Shown here piece after piece: positions 17,310 through 24,926 of a stretch of DNA of 64,000 bases. The translations under genes were made by a program, and so were the position numbers. A model generated the notes under the pieces. That model was not told where the DNA came from. It searched no databases and saw only the letters and a program-made list of their open reading frames with translations. This DNA comes from Haloglomus litoreum (GTDB lineage Archaea > Halobacteriota > Halobacteria > Halobacteriales > Haloarculaceae). The stretch spans positions 620,001 through 684,000 of the forward strand of contig NZ_CP119988.1 in assembly GCF_029338515.1 (NCBI RefSeq), in the 5' to 3' direction. Every line of letters begins with the position of its first letter. Positions within the stretch are counted from its first letter, which is position 1.

Positions 17310-18280
17310 TCGTATCCCTCCCCGGTCGCCCGGATGGTCCCGGTCTCGCGCCACCGCTCGACCACCTGGTCCAGCCCCTCGCGGTGGGTCGGGTACGCGG
17401 GTTCCCAGTCGAACGCCTCGCGCAGCCGCTCGTTCGTGGTCGGCATCGAGTTCGTGAGGAGCCGAACCGAGGCCTTCCCGACGAGGAACCGCGCGAGCCA
17501 GCTCGGCACCCGTCGGGGCTCGGGGGCGTCCAGCCGGTCGGCGAGCGCCCGGAGGAACGTCGCCAGCGTGGTCGGGTCGTCGTCGACGACGTGGAAGGTG
17601 CCCGTGGCCTCGCCCTCGGCGGCGGCCGCGAACGCCCGCGCAGCGTCGTCGACGTGGACGAACGAGAGCGTGGCGTCCTGCCGCCCGAGGATGCCACCGC
17701 CGACGATGGGCAGCCGTCCGGAGAGCAGGCCCTCCCCGAACTGCCGGGTGTGGGCCGTGTCGGGCGCGTAGAACCAGCCGCCCCGGAGAACGACCGGGTC
17801 GAACCCGTGGTCCTCGGCCCCCTGCTCGACGATGCGCTCGGCGTCGAGCGCCGACCGCGTGACGCGGTTCGGGTGTGGCTCGTCGGTCTCGTCGAACTGG
17901 CTTCCATCGGGCTGGCGGGCCACCCAGACCACGCTCTGCTGGAGGACGCGGCCGGCGTCGACGGCTCCGGCAGCGGCCACGAGGTTCTCGGCCCCCTCGC
18001 GCCGGACCCGGTCGTTCAGGGCCCAGTCCTCGTCGCTCGGGCGGGTGTCGGTCGGGATGGCGGTCGCCGCGTGGACCAGCACGTCCGCGCCCGCGGCGGC
18101 CTCGACCACGCTCTCGCGGTCGAACACGTCGCCGCAGCGCGGTTCGCCACCCCGCTCCCGAACGAGTTCGTCGCCACGGTCGTCGCGGGTCAGTCCGACG
18201 ACCTCGTGGCCACGCTCGACGCACTCGGCGACGAGTCGACGTCCCAGTACGCCAGTCGCCCCGGCGATGAACACCTGCAT
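17288..18280 (-). CDS. NAD-dependent epimerase/dehydratase family protein
   Basis: 330 residues from ATG 18280. Extended SDR: MQVFIAGATGVLGRRLVAEC (GxxGxxG), an NDRV...AAAAGAV middle, then a catalytic-type region VLRGGWFYAPDTAHTRQFG and a C-terminal substrate domain (LREAFDWEPAYPTHREGLDQV), as in NDP-sugar epimerases and complex I subunit NDUFA9-like proteins. The usual YxxxK is not clear; the tyrosine may be replaced, which makes an atypical reductase or RNA-/NAD-binding role possible. Immediately upstream of the small membrane protein, divergent from the HTH-10 regulator. Confidence 0.8.
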   Translation of the reverse strand: MQVFIAGATGVLGRRLVAECVERGHEVVGLTRDDRGDELVRERGGEPRCGDVFDRESVVEAAAGADVLVHAATAIPTDTRPSDEDWALNDRVRREGAENLVAAAGAVDAGRVLQQSVVWVARQPDGSQFDETDEPHPNRVTRSALDAERIVEQGAEDHGFDPVVLRGGWFYAPDTAHTRQFGEGLLSGRLPIVGGGILGRQDATLSFVHVDDAARAFAAAAEGEATGTFHVVDDDPTTLATFLRALADRLDAPEPRRVPSWLARFLVGKASVRLLTNSMPTTNERLREAFDWEPAYPTHREGLDQVVERWRETGTIRATGEGYEWTAPSP

Positions 18281-18330
18281 ACGTGAGCACAGGCCGCGAG
18301 GCGACTCACCGCTGCTGCCGACGTGCGTCG

Positions 18331-18340
18331 GGTAGTTTAT
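18331..18340 (+). promoter_or_regulatory. TATA box for the HTH-10 regulator
   Basis: GGTAGTTTAT lies 27-36 nt before ATG 18367; leaderless spacing. The divergent epimerase start is only 87 nt away, so the two promoters share this gap. Confidence 0.5.
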
Positions 18341-18366
18341 CTGCATCTGGTCGGAACTCCGACGGG

Positions 18367-19032
18367 ATGCGGTACCTGATAGTCCGGCTCACCGGCGACG
18401 ACGTGCTGCTGCATCCGCTGGTGCCGACGCTCACCGACGGGTCGCTGTTCCGCGAGGCGTTGATGCTGGACTGGACGGTGTCGCTCGCGCCCCCGCGGTC
18501 GACGGTCCTGCTCTACCTCGACGGCGACCTCGACGCGTTCGGGGCGGTGCTGGCCGACCGGGAGATCGTGCTCGACCACGACGTGACCGACGTGGGAGGT
18601 GGCCGGGGGTACGCCTACGTCCACTCCGAGCCACACCCGACGGAGTGGGAACTGTTCGAGACGTTCTCGCGGCCGGGACTGGTCGTCGTCTCGCCGCTCC
18701 GGTACGCCGCCGACGGCTCCGTCTCGATCCGGCTCGTCGGGTCGCTGGAGCGGCTGCAGGCGGCCGTCGATGCCATCCCCGAGGCCGTCGAGACGGAGAT
18801 CGAGCGGGTCGGCGAGTACGACCTCGGTCGGGCCGCGGTTCCGGGTCGGCTGTCGGACCGCCAGCGCGAGGCCCTGGCGGTGGCGTTCGAGGCCGGCTAC
18901 TACGAGGTCCCCCGCGAGGCGACCCGCGACGAGGTGGCCGCGGCGCTGGACTGTGCGCCGAGCACGGCCTCCGAGCACCTCCGGAAGGCCGAACGGAAGG
19001 TGGTCCGGGCCCAGCTCGGTCGCGGACGGTAG
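18367..19032 (+). CDS. HTH-10 (bacterio-opsin activator type) transcription regulator
   Basis: 221 residues. The N-terminal about 150 residues are an alpha/beta sensor-like module of the kind found in bacterio-opsin-activator relatives. The C-terminus is a typical HTH-10 domain: [20 protein letters not shown] (the start of the family motif), then [32 protein letters not shown]. Such proteins bind DNA and are abundant in haloarchaea. No PAS or GAF domain is obvious. Target unknown; divergent neighbour (epimerase) and the downstream cyclophilin gene are plausible. Confidence 0.88.
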   Translation: MRYLIVRLTGDDVLLHPLVPTLTDGSLFREALMLDWTVSLAPPRSTVLLYLDGDLDAFGAVLADREIVLDHDVTDVGGGRGYAYVHSEPHPTEWELFETFSRPGLVVVSPLRYAADGSVSIRLVGSLERLQAAVDAIPEAVETEIERVGEYDLGRAAVPGRLSDRQREALAVAFEAGYYEVPREATRDEVAAALDCAPSTASEHLRKAERKVVRAQLGRGR

Positions 19033-19100
19033 CCACGCATGGGGTGCCGGCTCGGCCCAGGACCCACACACCTTTCGGCCAGGCACTCCTGCCTCCGGAT

Positions 19101-19673
19101 ATGGCTGACAACCACGACGTCACGAACCCGGACAACCCGCAGGTGACCCTCCACACGACCCACGGCGACATCACGATCGAGCTGTTCGCCGACCGCGCGC
19201 CGAAGACGGTCGAGAACTTCCTCGGCCTCGCACGACACGACCCGGCCGCCGACGCCGAGCCCGCGCGGGACACGAACACGTGGGCGGACCCGGAGAGCGA
19301 CGAGACGCGAGGCGACTCCCTGTACGCCGGCGCCGTCTTCCACCGTATCATCGGCGGCTTCATGATCCAGGGCGGGGACCCGACCGGGACCGGCCGCGGC
19401 GGCCCGGGTTACCAGTTCGACGACGAGTTCCACGACGACCTCACCCATTCGGGCCCGGGCATCCTGAGCATGGCCAACTCCGGGCCGAACACGAACGGCT
19501 CGCAGTTCTTCATCACGCTCGACGCCCAGCCCCACCTCGACGGCAAGCACGCCGTCTTCGGGCACGTCGTCGAGGGGATGGACGCCGTCGAGGAGCTGGG
19601 TGCGGTCCCGACCGACCGGAACGACCAGCCCCAGGTCGAGGCGAAGATCGAGGACGTGACGGTCCACGAGTAA
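19101..19673 (+). CDS. ppiA: peptidyl-prolyl cis-trans isomerase, cyclophilin type
   Basis: 190 residues. Cyclophilin core with the family motif [21 protein letters not shown] and [29 protein letters not shown], containing the catalytic-site Arg (HRIIGG), Phe/Met/Gln (FMIQGG) and the QFFIT strand. The insertion [16 protein letters not shown] after the second helix is acidic, as is usual in haloarchaeal cyclophilins. Cytoplasmic (no signal peptide). Catalyses proline cis-trans isomerisation during protein folding. Confidence 0.95.
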   Translation: MADNHDVTNPDNPQVTLHTTHGDITIELFADRAPKTVENFLGLARHDPAADAEPARDTNTWADPESDETRGDSLYAGAVFHRIIGGFMIQGGDPTGTGRGGPGYQFDDEFHDDLTHSGPGILSMANSGPNTNGSQFFITLDAQPHLDGKHAVFGHVVEGMDAVEELGAVPTDRNDQPQVEAKIEDVTVHE

Positions 19674-19709
19674 CGGTCCTCTCGACCCGACGGGGGGCGT
19701 TCTCGGCGG

Positions 19710-20429
19710 CTACCGCCGTGCGTCCAGCCAGTCCCCGTACGCGCTCTCGTTCATCACGCGCACGGTCCCGTCCATGCGGGCGTGGCCCGAGCCACAGAGC
19801 TCCGTGCAGTAGAGGTTGTACTCGCCCGTCCTCGTCGCCCGTGTCCGGGCCACGGCCTCGCCGGTGGGGAAGACGTCCTGCTTCACCCCGAGCTTCGGGA
19901 CGAACAGGGAGTGGACCACGTCACGTGAGGAGAGTTCGAACCGTACGTCCCGGTCGACCGGGATGGCGAGTCGGTTCCGCGTGGTCACGTTGGCCTCCGG
20001 GTAGGTGAACTGCCAGCCCCACTGGTAGGCCACCACCTCGACGGTGAGGTCGTCGGCCTGGTCCGGCGTCGCGACGTCGGCGCTCCCGGCGGCCGCGGGC
20101 GTGATGTAGGGGTTGGCCATCACGAAGTACGCCGAGACGCCGACGAAGACGAGGATGACGGCCGTCGCGGCCGTCCACGTCGTCTCCAGCGCGGGGTCGT
20201 CGACGGTCGGTTTCGGGTCGTCGTTGTCGTGGAAGCGGTAGATGGCGTAGACGAGTGTCAGCTCGACGAACAGCGTGAGCGGCAGCGCCACGTACAGCAG
20301 CTGCGTGTTGAGGTCGTCGATGGCTGCACGGTTGACCGACTGCGCGGCCGCGGGCGTCGCGAGTGCGGCGAGGCCGACCGTGGCGCCGGCGAGCGCGACG
20401 AGGAGGGTAGGGGCGCGCGGACGCTCCAT
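19710..20429 (-). CDS. coxB: cytochrome c oxidase subunit II (CuA domain)
   Basis: 239 residues. Cleavable signal peptide (ends about AAAQS30), two membrane helices (about 42-62 and 88-106), then the CuA cupredoxin domain. The ligands are complete: His173 (DVVHSLF) and the C-x3-C-x3-H-x2-M motif CTELCGSGHARM (Cys208, Cys212, His216, Met219); the YQWGWQF stretch is typical for electron entry. Transcribed divergently from coxA with a 136-nt gap between the two starts. It accepts electrons from a halocyanin or cytochrome-like carrier and passes them to heme a. Confidence 0.94.
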   Translation of the reverse strand: MERPRAPTLLVALAGATVGLAALATPAAAQSVNRAAIDDLNTQLLYVALPLTLFVELTLVYAIYRFHDNDDPKPTVDDPALETTWTAATAVILVFVGVSAYFVMANPYITPAAAGSADVATPDQADDLTVEVVAYQWGWQFTYPEANVTTRNRLAIPVDRDVRFELSSRDVVHSLFVPKLGVKQDVFPTGEAVARTRATRTGEYNLYCTELCGSGHARMDGTVRVMNESAYGDWLDARR

Positions 20430-20494
20430 CGTCTCCTTCTGCAGCGACGGGACGGAAATAGGTTCGGGAGCCACCGTCCCCACTCCGTCGGGCG

Positions 20495-20502
20495 GATTTA
20501 TG
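20495..20502 (+). promoter_or_regulatory. TATA box before the coxA mini-ORF
   Basis: GATTTATG lies 26-33 nt before the ATG at 20528 (mini-ORF) and 64-71 nt before the coxA ATG. The spacing fits a leaderless mini-ORF, not a leaderless coxA. Confidence 0.5.
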
Positions 20503-20527
20503 TGCGAGGCCGCGCCATCCCCGGACG

Positions 20528-20569
20528 ATGACCGACTCGCCCTCCAGGCCCGCGGAGGTGCGGCCATGA
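20528..20569 (+). CDS. 13-residue upstream ORF overlapping the coxA start
   Basis: ATG 20528 gives MTDSPSRPAEVRP and ends at TGA 20567-20569, so its stop overlaps the coxA ATG (20566) as ATGA. A TATA box sits at leaderless distance from this ATG. The likely transcript therefore starts at the mini-ORF, and ribosomes would reach coxA by termination-reinitiation. Either this is a coupling or leader peptide, or the true coxA start is upstream in another frame through an undetected frameshift. Confidence 0.4.
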   Translation: MTDSPSRPAEVRP

Positions 20570-22833
20570 ACCGGGCGTTCGTCGAGGTCGGCGCGCTTGC
20601 GGTGCTCGGGCTGGCGGTGCTGACGCTCTGGGTCCGCTCGCGCCGCGGGACCATCGAGAGCGACGGCGGCTACCCCACCCGCGAGGGGCTGGTGCTGGAA
20701 CTCGGACGGCTCCGCGAGCGCCTCCTCCACTACCTCACGACGACCGACCACCGCGACATCGGCCTGCTGTACATCTACTTCGGCACCGTCGCGGCGCTGT
20801 GGGGCGGCGTCGACGCGATGATGCTCCGCACGGAGCTGCTCACGCCGCCCGCGGACATCTGGACGCCGGAGACGTACAACGCGCTGTTCACGACCCACGG
20901 GCTGACGATGCTCATCTTCTTCGTCGTCCCCGTCTTCTTCGGCATCGGTAACTACGTCCTGCCGCTGCTCATCGGCGCCGACGACATGGCGTTCCCGCGG
21001 CTGAACGCCATCGGCTTCTGGCTGCTGCCACCGTCGCTGCTGCTCGTGCGCGGTGGGCTGTTCGTCCAGGTCGCCGGCCAGCTCCTGAGCCGGCTCGCGC
21101 CCTGGGTCGACGCGGCCTTCTTCTTCACCCTCCGGGAGGTGAGCGTCGGCTGGACGCTGTACGCGCCCCTCTCCGTGCGAAGCACGAACCCGCAACTCGA
21201 CCTGCTCCTGCTGGGGCTGCATCTCAGCGGCATCGCCACGACCATCGGCGCCATCAACTTCATCGCGACCGTCGTCTACGAGCGCGGTGAGGGGGTCCAC
21301 TGGGGCAACCTGGATATCTTCTCGTGGAATATGCTCGTCACCAGCGCGCTCGCGCTGTTCGCCTTCCCGCTGCTGGGCGCGGCGCTCGTGATGCTCCTGC
21401 TGGACCGGAACCTCGGGACGGCCTTCTTCACGGCTGACGGCGGCGGGCCGCTGCTGTGGCAGCACCTGTTCTGGTTCTGGGGCCACCCGGAGGTGTACAT
21501 CCTGTTCCTCCCCGCGACGGGGCTGCTGAGCACCATCCTCCCGAAGTTCGTCGGGCGGAAGCTGTTCGGCTACCGCTTCATCGTCTACTCCACGCTCGGG
21601 CTCGGGGTGCTGTCGTTCTCCGTCTGGGCCCACCATATGTTCACGACGGGCATCGACCCGCGGGTCCGCGCGAGCTTCATGGCCATCTCCATCGCCATCG
21701 CCGTCCCGAGCGCAATCAAGGTGTTCAACTGGCTCACGACGATGTGGGACGGCGACATCCGGCTCTCGGCGCCCTTTATCCTCTCGGCGGGCTCCATCGC
21801 GACGTTCATCGTCGGCGGCGTCACCGGTGTCTTCCTCGCCGTCATCCCCGTCGACATCCTGTATCACGGCACCTACTACGTCGTCGGCCACTTCCACCTC
21901 ATCCTCGTCGGCATCGTCCCGTTCCTGATGATGGCGGCGGGCTACTACTGGTACCCGCTCATCACGGGCCGGTGGTACGATCGCCGGCTGGCGCAGTTCC
22001 AGTCGGTCCTCCTCGTCTTCGGCTCGACGGTGACGTTCACGACGCTGCTCGTCGTCGGCGGGCTCGGGCTCCCGCGCCGGCAGGCCATCTACCCGCCGGA
22101 GTTCCAGTTCGCCCAGCAGCTCGCCACCGTCGGCGCGTACGTCATCGGCCTCGCGGTCCTGCTGTGGCTCTACAACATGGTCGCGTCCTACTGGCGGGGC
22201 CAGCCCGTCCGGACGACGGACCCGTGGGAGCTGAAGGCGACGAACCAGTTCACCCGCGAGTGGCAGTGGTTCGAGGACCGGCTGGTCGCCCAGTACGACA
22301 TGGAGCCGGCCGAGCCCGAGACGACGCGGCGCTCCTACGCCCCGGAGGCCGAGCCCACGTCGCTGCTGGGTGGCGCGGTCGGCAGCGTCGGCCGGACGGT
22401 CTCGCGCAACGCCGCGCTCGGGGTCCTCGGCGGGCTGGTCGGGACCCTCCTGATGACGGGCGGCCTCGGGACCGCGGCCGTCATCGGGGTGCTGGACCCG
22501 GCGTCGTTCGGCGAGCTGGCGACGCTCGTCGGGCTCCCGGCGAGCCCGCTGCTGGGCGCGGTCCTCTTCCTCGTCGGCGGCACCGTCACGTGGCCGCTGC
22601 TGTTCCTCACGTTCCAGGAGTACCTCCCCGGCCGGCTGCTGTTCGAGACCGGGCTGACCTTCGCGACCATCATCTCGACCGGGTTCATCATCGCCTTCTA
22701 CACCGGGCAGTCGGGGCTCGAACTGCTCGGGTACGTCGGCTTCGTGCTGGTCGCGCACTGGGCCTACGGCCTCGGGCTGACCGTCACCTTCCAGTACCTC
22801 CGCCGGCGGGACGCCGAGGGGGTGGACGGATGA
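20566..22833 (+). CDS. coxA: cytochrome c oxidase subunit I, type A1, with C-terminal membrane extension
   Basis: 755 residues. All functional residues of an A-type heme-copper oxidase are visible: low-spin heme ligand His111 (TTHGL), GHPEVY (His307, Glu309 of the D channel, Tyr311 for the His-Tyr cross-link), the CuB histidines His356/His357 (SVWAHHMFTTG), K-channel Lys385 (SAIKVFNW) and His442/His444 (VGHFHL). The first about 545 residues match a normal subunit I; the remaining 150 add about four hydrophobic helices (AALGVLGGLVGTLLM, LLGAVLFLVGGTVTWPLLFL and others). The start follows the 13-residue ORF with an ATGA overlap, and the end overlaps the next gene by 4 nt. Terminal oxidase reducing O2 to water. 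Confidence 0.95.
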   Translation: MNRAFVEVGALAVLGLAVLTLWVRSRRGTIESDGGYPTREGLVLELGRLRERLLHYLTTTDHRDIGLLYIYFGTVAALWGGVDAMMLRTELLTPPADIWTPETYNALFTTHGLTMLIFFVVPVFFGIGNYVLPLLIGADDMAFPRLNAIGFWLLPPSLLLVRGGLFVQVAGQLLSRLAPWVDAAFFFTLREVSVGWTLYAPLSVRSTNPQLDLLLLGLHLSGIATTIGAINFIATVVYERGEGVHWGNLDIFSWNMLVTSALALFAFPLLGAALVMLLLDRNLGTAFFTADGGGPLLWQHLFWFWGHPEVYILFLPATGLLSTILPKFVGRKLFGYRFIVYSTLGLGVLSFSVWAHHMFTTGIDPRVRASFMAISIAIAVPSAIKVFNWLTTMWDGDIRLSAPFILSAGSIATFIVGGVTGVFLAVIPVDILYHGTYYVVGHFHLILVGIVPFLMMAAGYYWYPLITGRWYDRRLAQFQSVLLVFGSTVTFTTLLVVGGLGLPRRQAIYPPEFQFAQQLATVGAYVIGLAVLLWLYNMVASYWRGQPVRTTDPWELKATNQFTREWQWFEDRLVAQYDMEPAEPETTRRSYAPEAEPTSLLGGAVGSVGRTVSRNAALGVLGGLVGTLLMTGGLGTAAVIGVLDPASFGELATLVGLPASPLLGAVLFLVGGTVTWPLLFLTFQEYLPGRLLFETGLTFATIISTGFIIAFYTGQSGLELLGYVGFVLVAHWAYGLGLTVTFQYLRRRDAEGVDG

Positions 22834-23423
22834 GCGACAGCGCGGGCGGCGATGGCCGGCCTGACGACGAGGGCCGCCCCGCGAGCGACCCTCCGCCGAC
22901 CGACCCGCCCGACGTGAGCGACGACACGGTCGGCGCAACGCTGTTCACCTACGGCGCGCCGTTCCTCGGCGTCCTCCTCGTCGCGGTCGGCATCGGCGCC
23001 GCGGTCCCGGGCGCGTACGGGCTCATCCAGGAGGATATCGCGGACTGCGGCGACCCCTCCATCTCGGTCGACCCGGTCGAGGAACAGTTCGCGGGTGAGC
23101 CGCCCGACGGGCTCCGGCGGTTCACGGTCGAGGAACTCGCGCCGGCCGAGCGGCGGGCGGTCCGGCGGGCGCTGGACGACCCCCTCGGCGAGGCCCACGT
23201 CCGGGGTGAGTTCCGGAACCGCCCCGCGTTCGAGAACGGAACGCTCGTCGACGCCGACGGCCGGACGTACTACGCGACCATCGTCGCCGAACACCCCTGC
23301 TTCGAGACGGCGCCGCTCCAGTTCCCGCTCGGCGTCTTCGCCATCGCGCTGGGGGTCGTCGGCATCCTCACGCCGCCCGGCTACCGGCGGCTGGTGGCGC
23401 TCGAGGAGCGCATCCGCGAGTGA
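22830..23423 (+). CDS. cox-linked membrane protein of unknown family
   Basis: 197 residues. The N-terminal 35 residues are disordered (D, P, G rich). Hydrophobic segments at about 44-68 (TYGAPFLGVLLVAVGIGAAVPG) and at about 163-183 (FPLGVFAIALGVVGILTPPGY) leave a soluble region of about 90 residues between them. This region contains IADCGDP and EHPCF, two cysteines that could form a disulfide outside the cell. The ATG overlaps the coxA stop (ATGA), implying co-translation and perhaps a role in assembling the oxidase. No family recognised. Confidence 0.7.
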   Translation: MSDSAGGDGRPDDEGRPASDPPPTDPPDVSDDTVGATLFTYGAPFLGVLLVAVGIGAAVPGAYGLIQEDIADCGDPSISVDPVEEQFAGEPPDGLRRFTVEELAPAERRAVRRALDDPLGEAHVRGEFRNRPAFENGTLVDADGRTYYATIVAEHPCFETAPLQFPLGVFAIALGVVGILTPPGYRRLVALEERIRE

Positions 23424-23547
23424 GTGGTGGCCGGGGGCGCCGCCCGGCGAGAGGGCCTCCCGTTCTCGCCGCCCTTCGGCCCCCTCCCGCCGCCCCCCGC
23501 CGGCACCGTCCCGACATCCTTTCCCCGCGGCCCGCGCACGCCAGGGC

Positions 23548-23991
23548 ATGCGCCGAACCACCATCGTGCGCGGTGACGCCGACGAGCCGACCGTGGCGAA
23601 CGGCGTCGTCACGCACCACCCGGACCACGACCGCGTCCGACTCTCGGGGATGACCTGGCCCGAGGGGACACCCGCCGAGCAGACCCGCCACCTCCTCGCG
23701 TACGTCGAGACGCTGCTCGAACGGGAGTGCGGCGGCGAGATGGCCGACGTGACCTACCTCCGGTTCTTCCTGCGGGAGGAGCACGCGGACGAGGCCACGC
23801 GGGAGGCCATCGAGGCCGTCGAGCGAGAGTTCTTCGAGCCGCCCGCGCTGCCGGGGACGACGATGGTCGGCGTCGCGGACCTCCTCGTCGACGGGGCGGC
23901 GTTCGAGCTGGAGGTCGAGGCGATGGTCCCGACGCGCGAGCGCGAGGTGTCGATGCGGCGGCTCTCGCCGGACGGCGACGGGGGTGCCTGA
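23548..23991 (+). CDS. RidA/YjgF-type protein
   Basis: 147 residues. Pattern RLSGMTWPEGTPAEQTRHLLAYVETLLER and MADVTYLRFFLREEH resembles Rid/YER057c/UK114 proteins: a strand with SG, helix with a Q-T-R, then DVTYLRFF; the family's catalytic Arg of RidA (R105) is not clearly present, so it belongs to a divergent Rid subfamily. Rid proteins deaminate reactive enamines. It overlaps the following ornithine-cyclodeaminase-like gene by one base (TGATG), so both are made together, which fits an amino-acid/imine metabolism role. Confidence 0.65.
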   Translation: MRRTTIVRGDADEPTVANGVVTHHPDHDRVRLSGMTWPEGTPAEQTRHLLAYVETLLERECGGEMADVTYLRFFLREEHADEATREAIEAVEREFFEPPALPGTTMVGVADLLVDGAAFELEVEAMVPTREREVSMRRLSPDGDGGA

Positions 23992-24926
23992 TGGCTCGCG
24001 TCCTCGACGACGAGACCATCCGGGGCGTCCTCTCGATGCCCGACGTGGTGAAGACGATGCGGCTCGCCTGCCGCGAGCGGGCCCACGGCTCGCTGTACGC
24101 GCCGCCGCGGTGGTCACTGGACGTGCCGGACGGCTCGCTCGTCATCACCGCGGGCGCGGCGATGGGCGTCGGGACGATGGGCTTTCGCGCGTACGAGACG
24201 CTCGGCCGGGGCCCCGGCCACGAGGGCCTCGTCGCCGTCTGGAACGCCGAGTCCGGGACCTTCGACGGCTGTTTCGTCGGCCACCGCGTCGGCCTGTTCC
24301 GGACGGCGGGAATCAACGGCGTCGCCGCGGAGGCCCTCGCCCCCGCGGACGCCCGCACGCTCGCGGTCCTGGGCACGGGTCCGCAGGCACGCCAGGGCGC
24401 ACGGGCCGTCTGTGCGGTCCGGGACATCGACGTGGTGCGCGTGTTCTCGCCGACCGCCGAGCATCGGGAGACGTTCGCCGAACGGATGCCCGGGAAACTC
24501 GACCTGCCAGACGGGGCCGTGACGGCCCACGACGACCCCGAGCCCGTCGTCCGGGGCGCGGACGTGGTGTACGTCGCGACCGACAGCGAGGAGCCGGTGC
24601 TGGAGGCCGACTGGCTCGACGCCGGCGCGCACGTCCACACGCTCGGGCCGAAGTGGGCCGACGGCCACGAACTCCCCGTCGAGGTGTTCGACCGGGCCGA
24701 CGTGGTGGCGACGGACTCGCTCCCGCAGGTCGAGGCGTACGAGGACGCGGGCGGGTTCGTCGTCCGCGAGTGGGACGAGCGCGTCGTCGAACTGGGTGAC
24801 CTCGTGGTGGACGGGGTCGGCCGGGATCCCGACGCGCTCACGGTGTTCTGCTCGGTCGGGCTGGCAGGGACGGAGGTGGTGCTGGGGGACCGCTACCTGC
24901 GTGAACTGGAGCGGAAAGGGAATTGA
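23991..24926 (+). CDS. ornithine cyclodeaminase/mu-crystallin family protein
   Basis: 311 residues. N-terminal domain (VKTMRLACRERAHGS...PPRWSLDVPDGSLVITAGA) and a Rossmann domain with TLAVLGTGPQARQGARAVCAV (GxGxxA). Further strands DVVYVATDSEEPVLEADWL, then AHVHTLGPKW. Family members are ornithine cyclodeaminase, alanine dehydrogenase of archaeal type, ketimine reductase or mu-crystallin; substrate unclear here. Coupling to the Rid gene suggests an imine/enamine substrate. Cytoplasmic. Confidence 0.85.
   Translation: MARVLDDETIRGVLSMPDVVKTMRLACRERAHGSLYAPPRWSLDVPDGSLVITAGAAMGVGTMGFRAYETLGRGPGHEGLVAVWNAESGTFDGCFVGHRVGLFRTAGINGVAAEALAPADARTLAVLGTGPQARQGARAVCAVRDIDVVRVFSPTAEHRETFAERMPGKLDLPDGAVTAHDDPEPVVRGADVVYVATDSEEPVLEADWLDAGAHVHTLGPKWADGHELPVEVFDRADVVATDSLPQVEAYEDAGGFVVREWDERVVELGDLVVDGVGRDPDALTVFCSVGLAGTEVVLGDRYLRELERKGN

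Noticed and set aside
16923-18290. A 455-residue frame joining the membrane protein to the antisense of the epimerase region
   Set aside because: Upstream part is an R/G-rich shadow; the real gene starts at GTG 17309 with a membrane helix.
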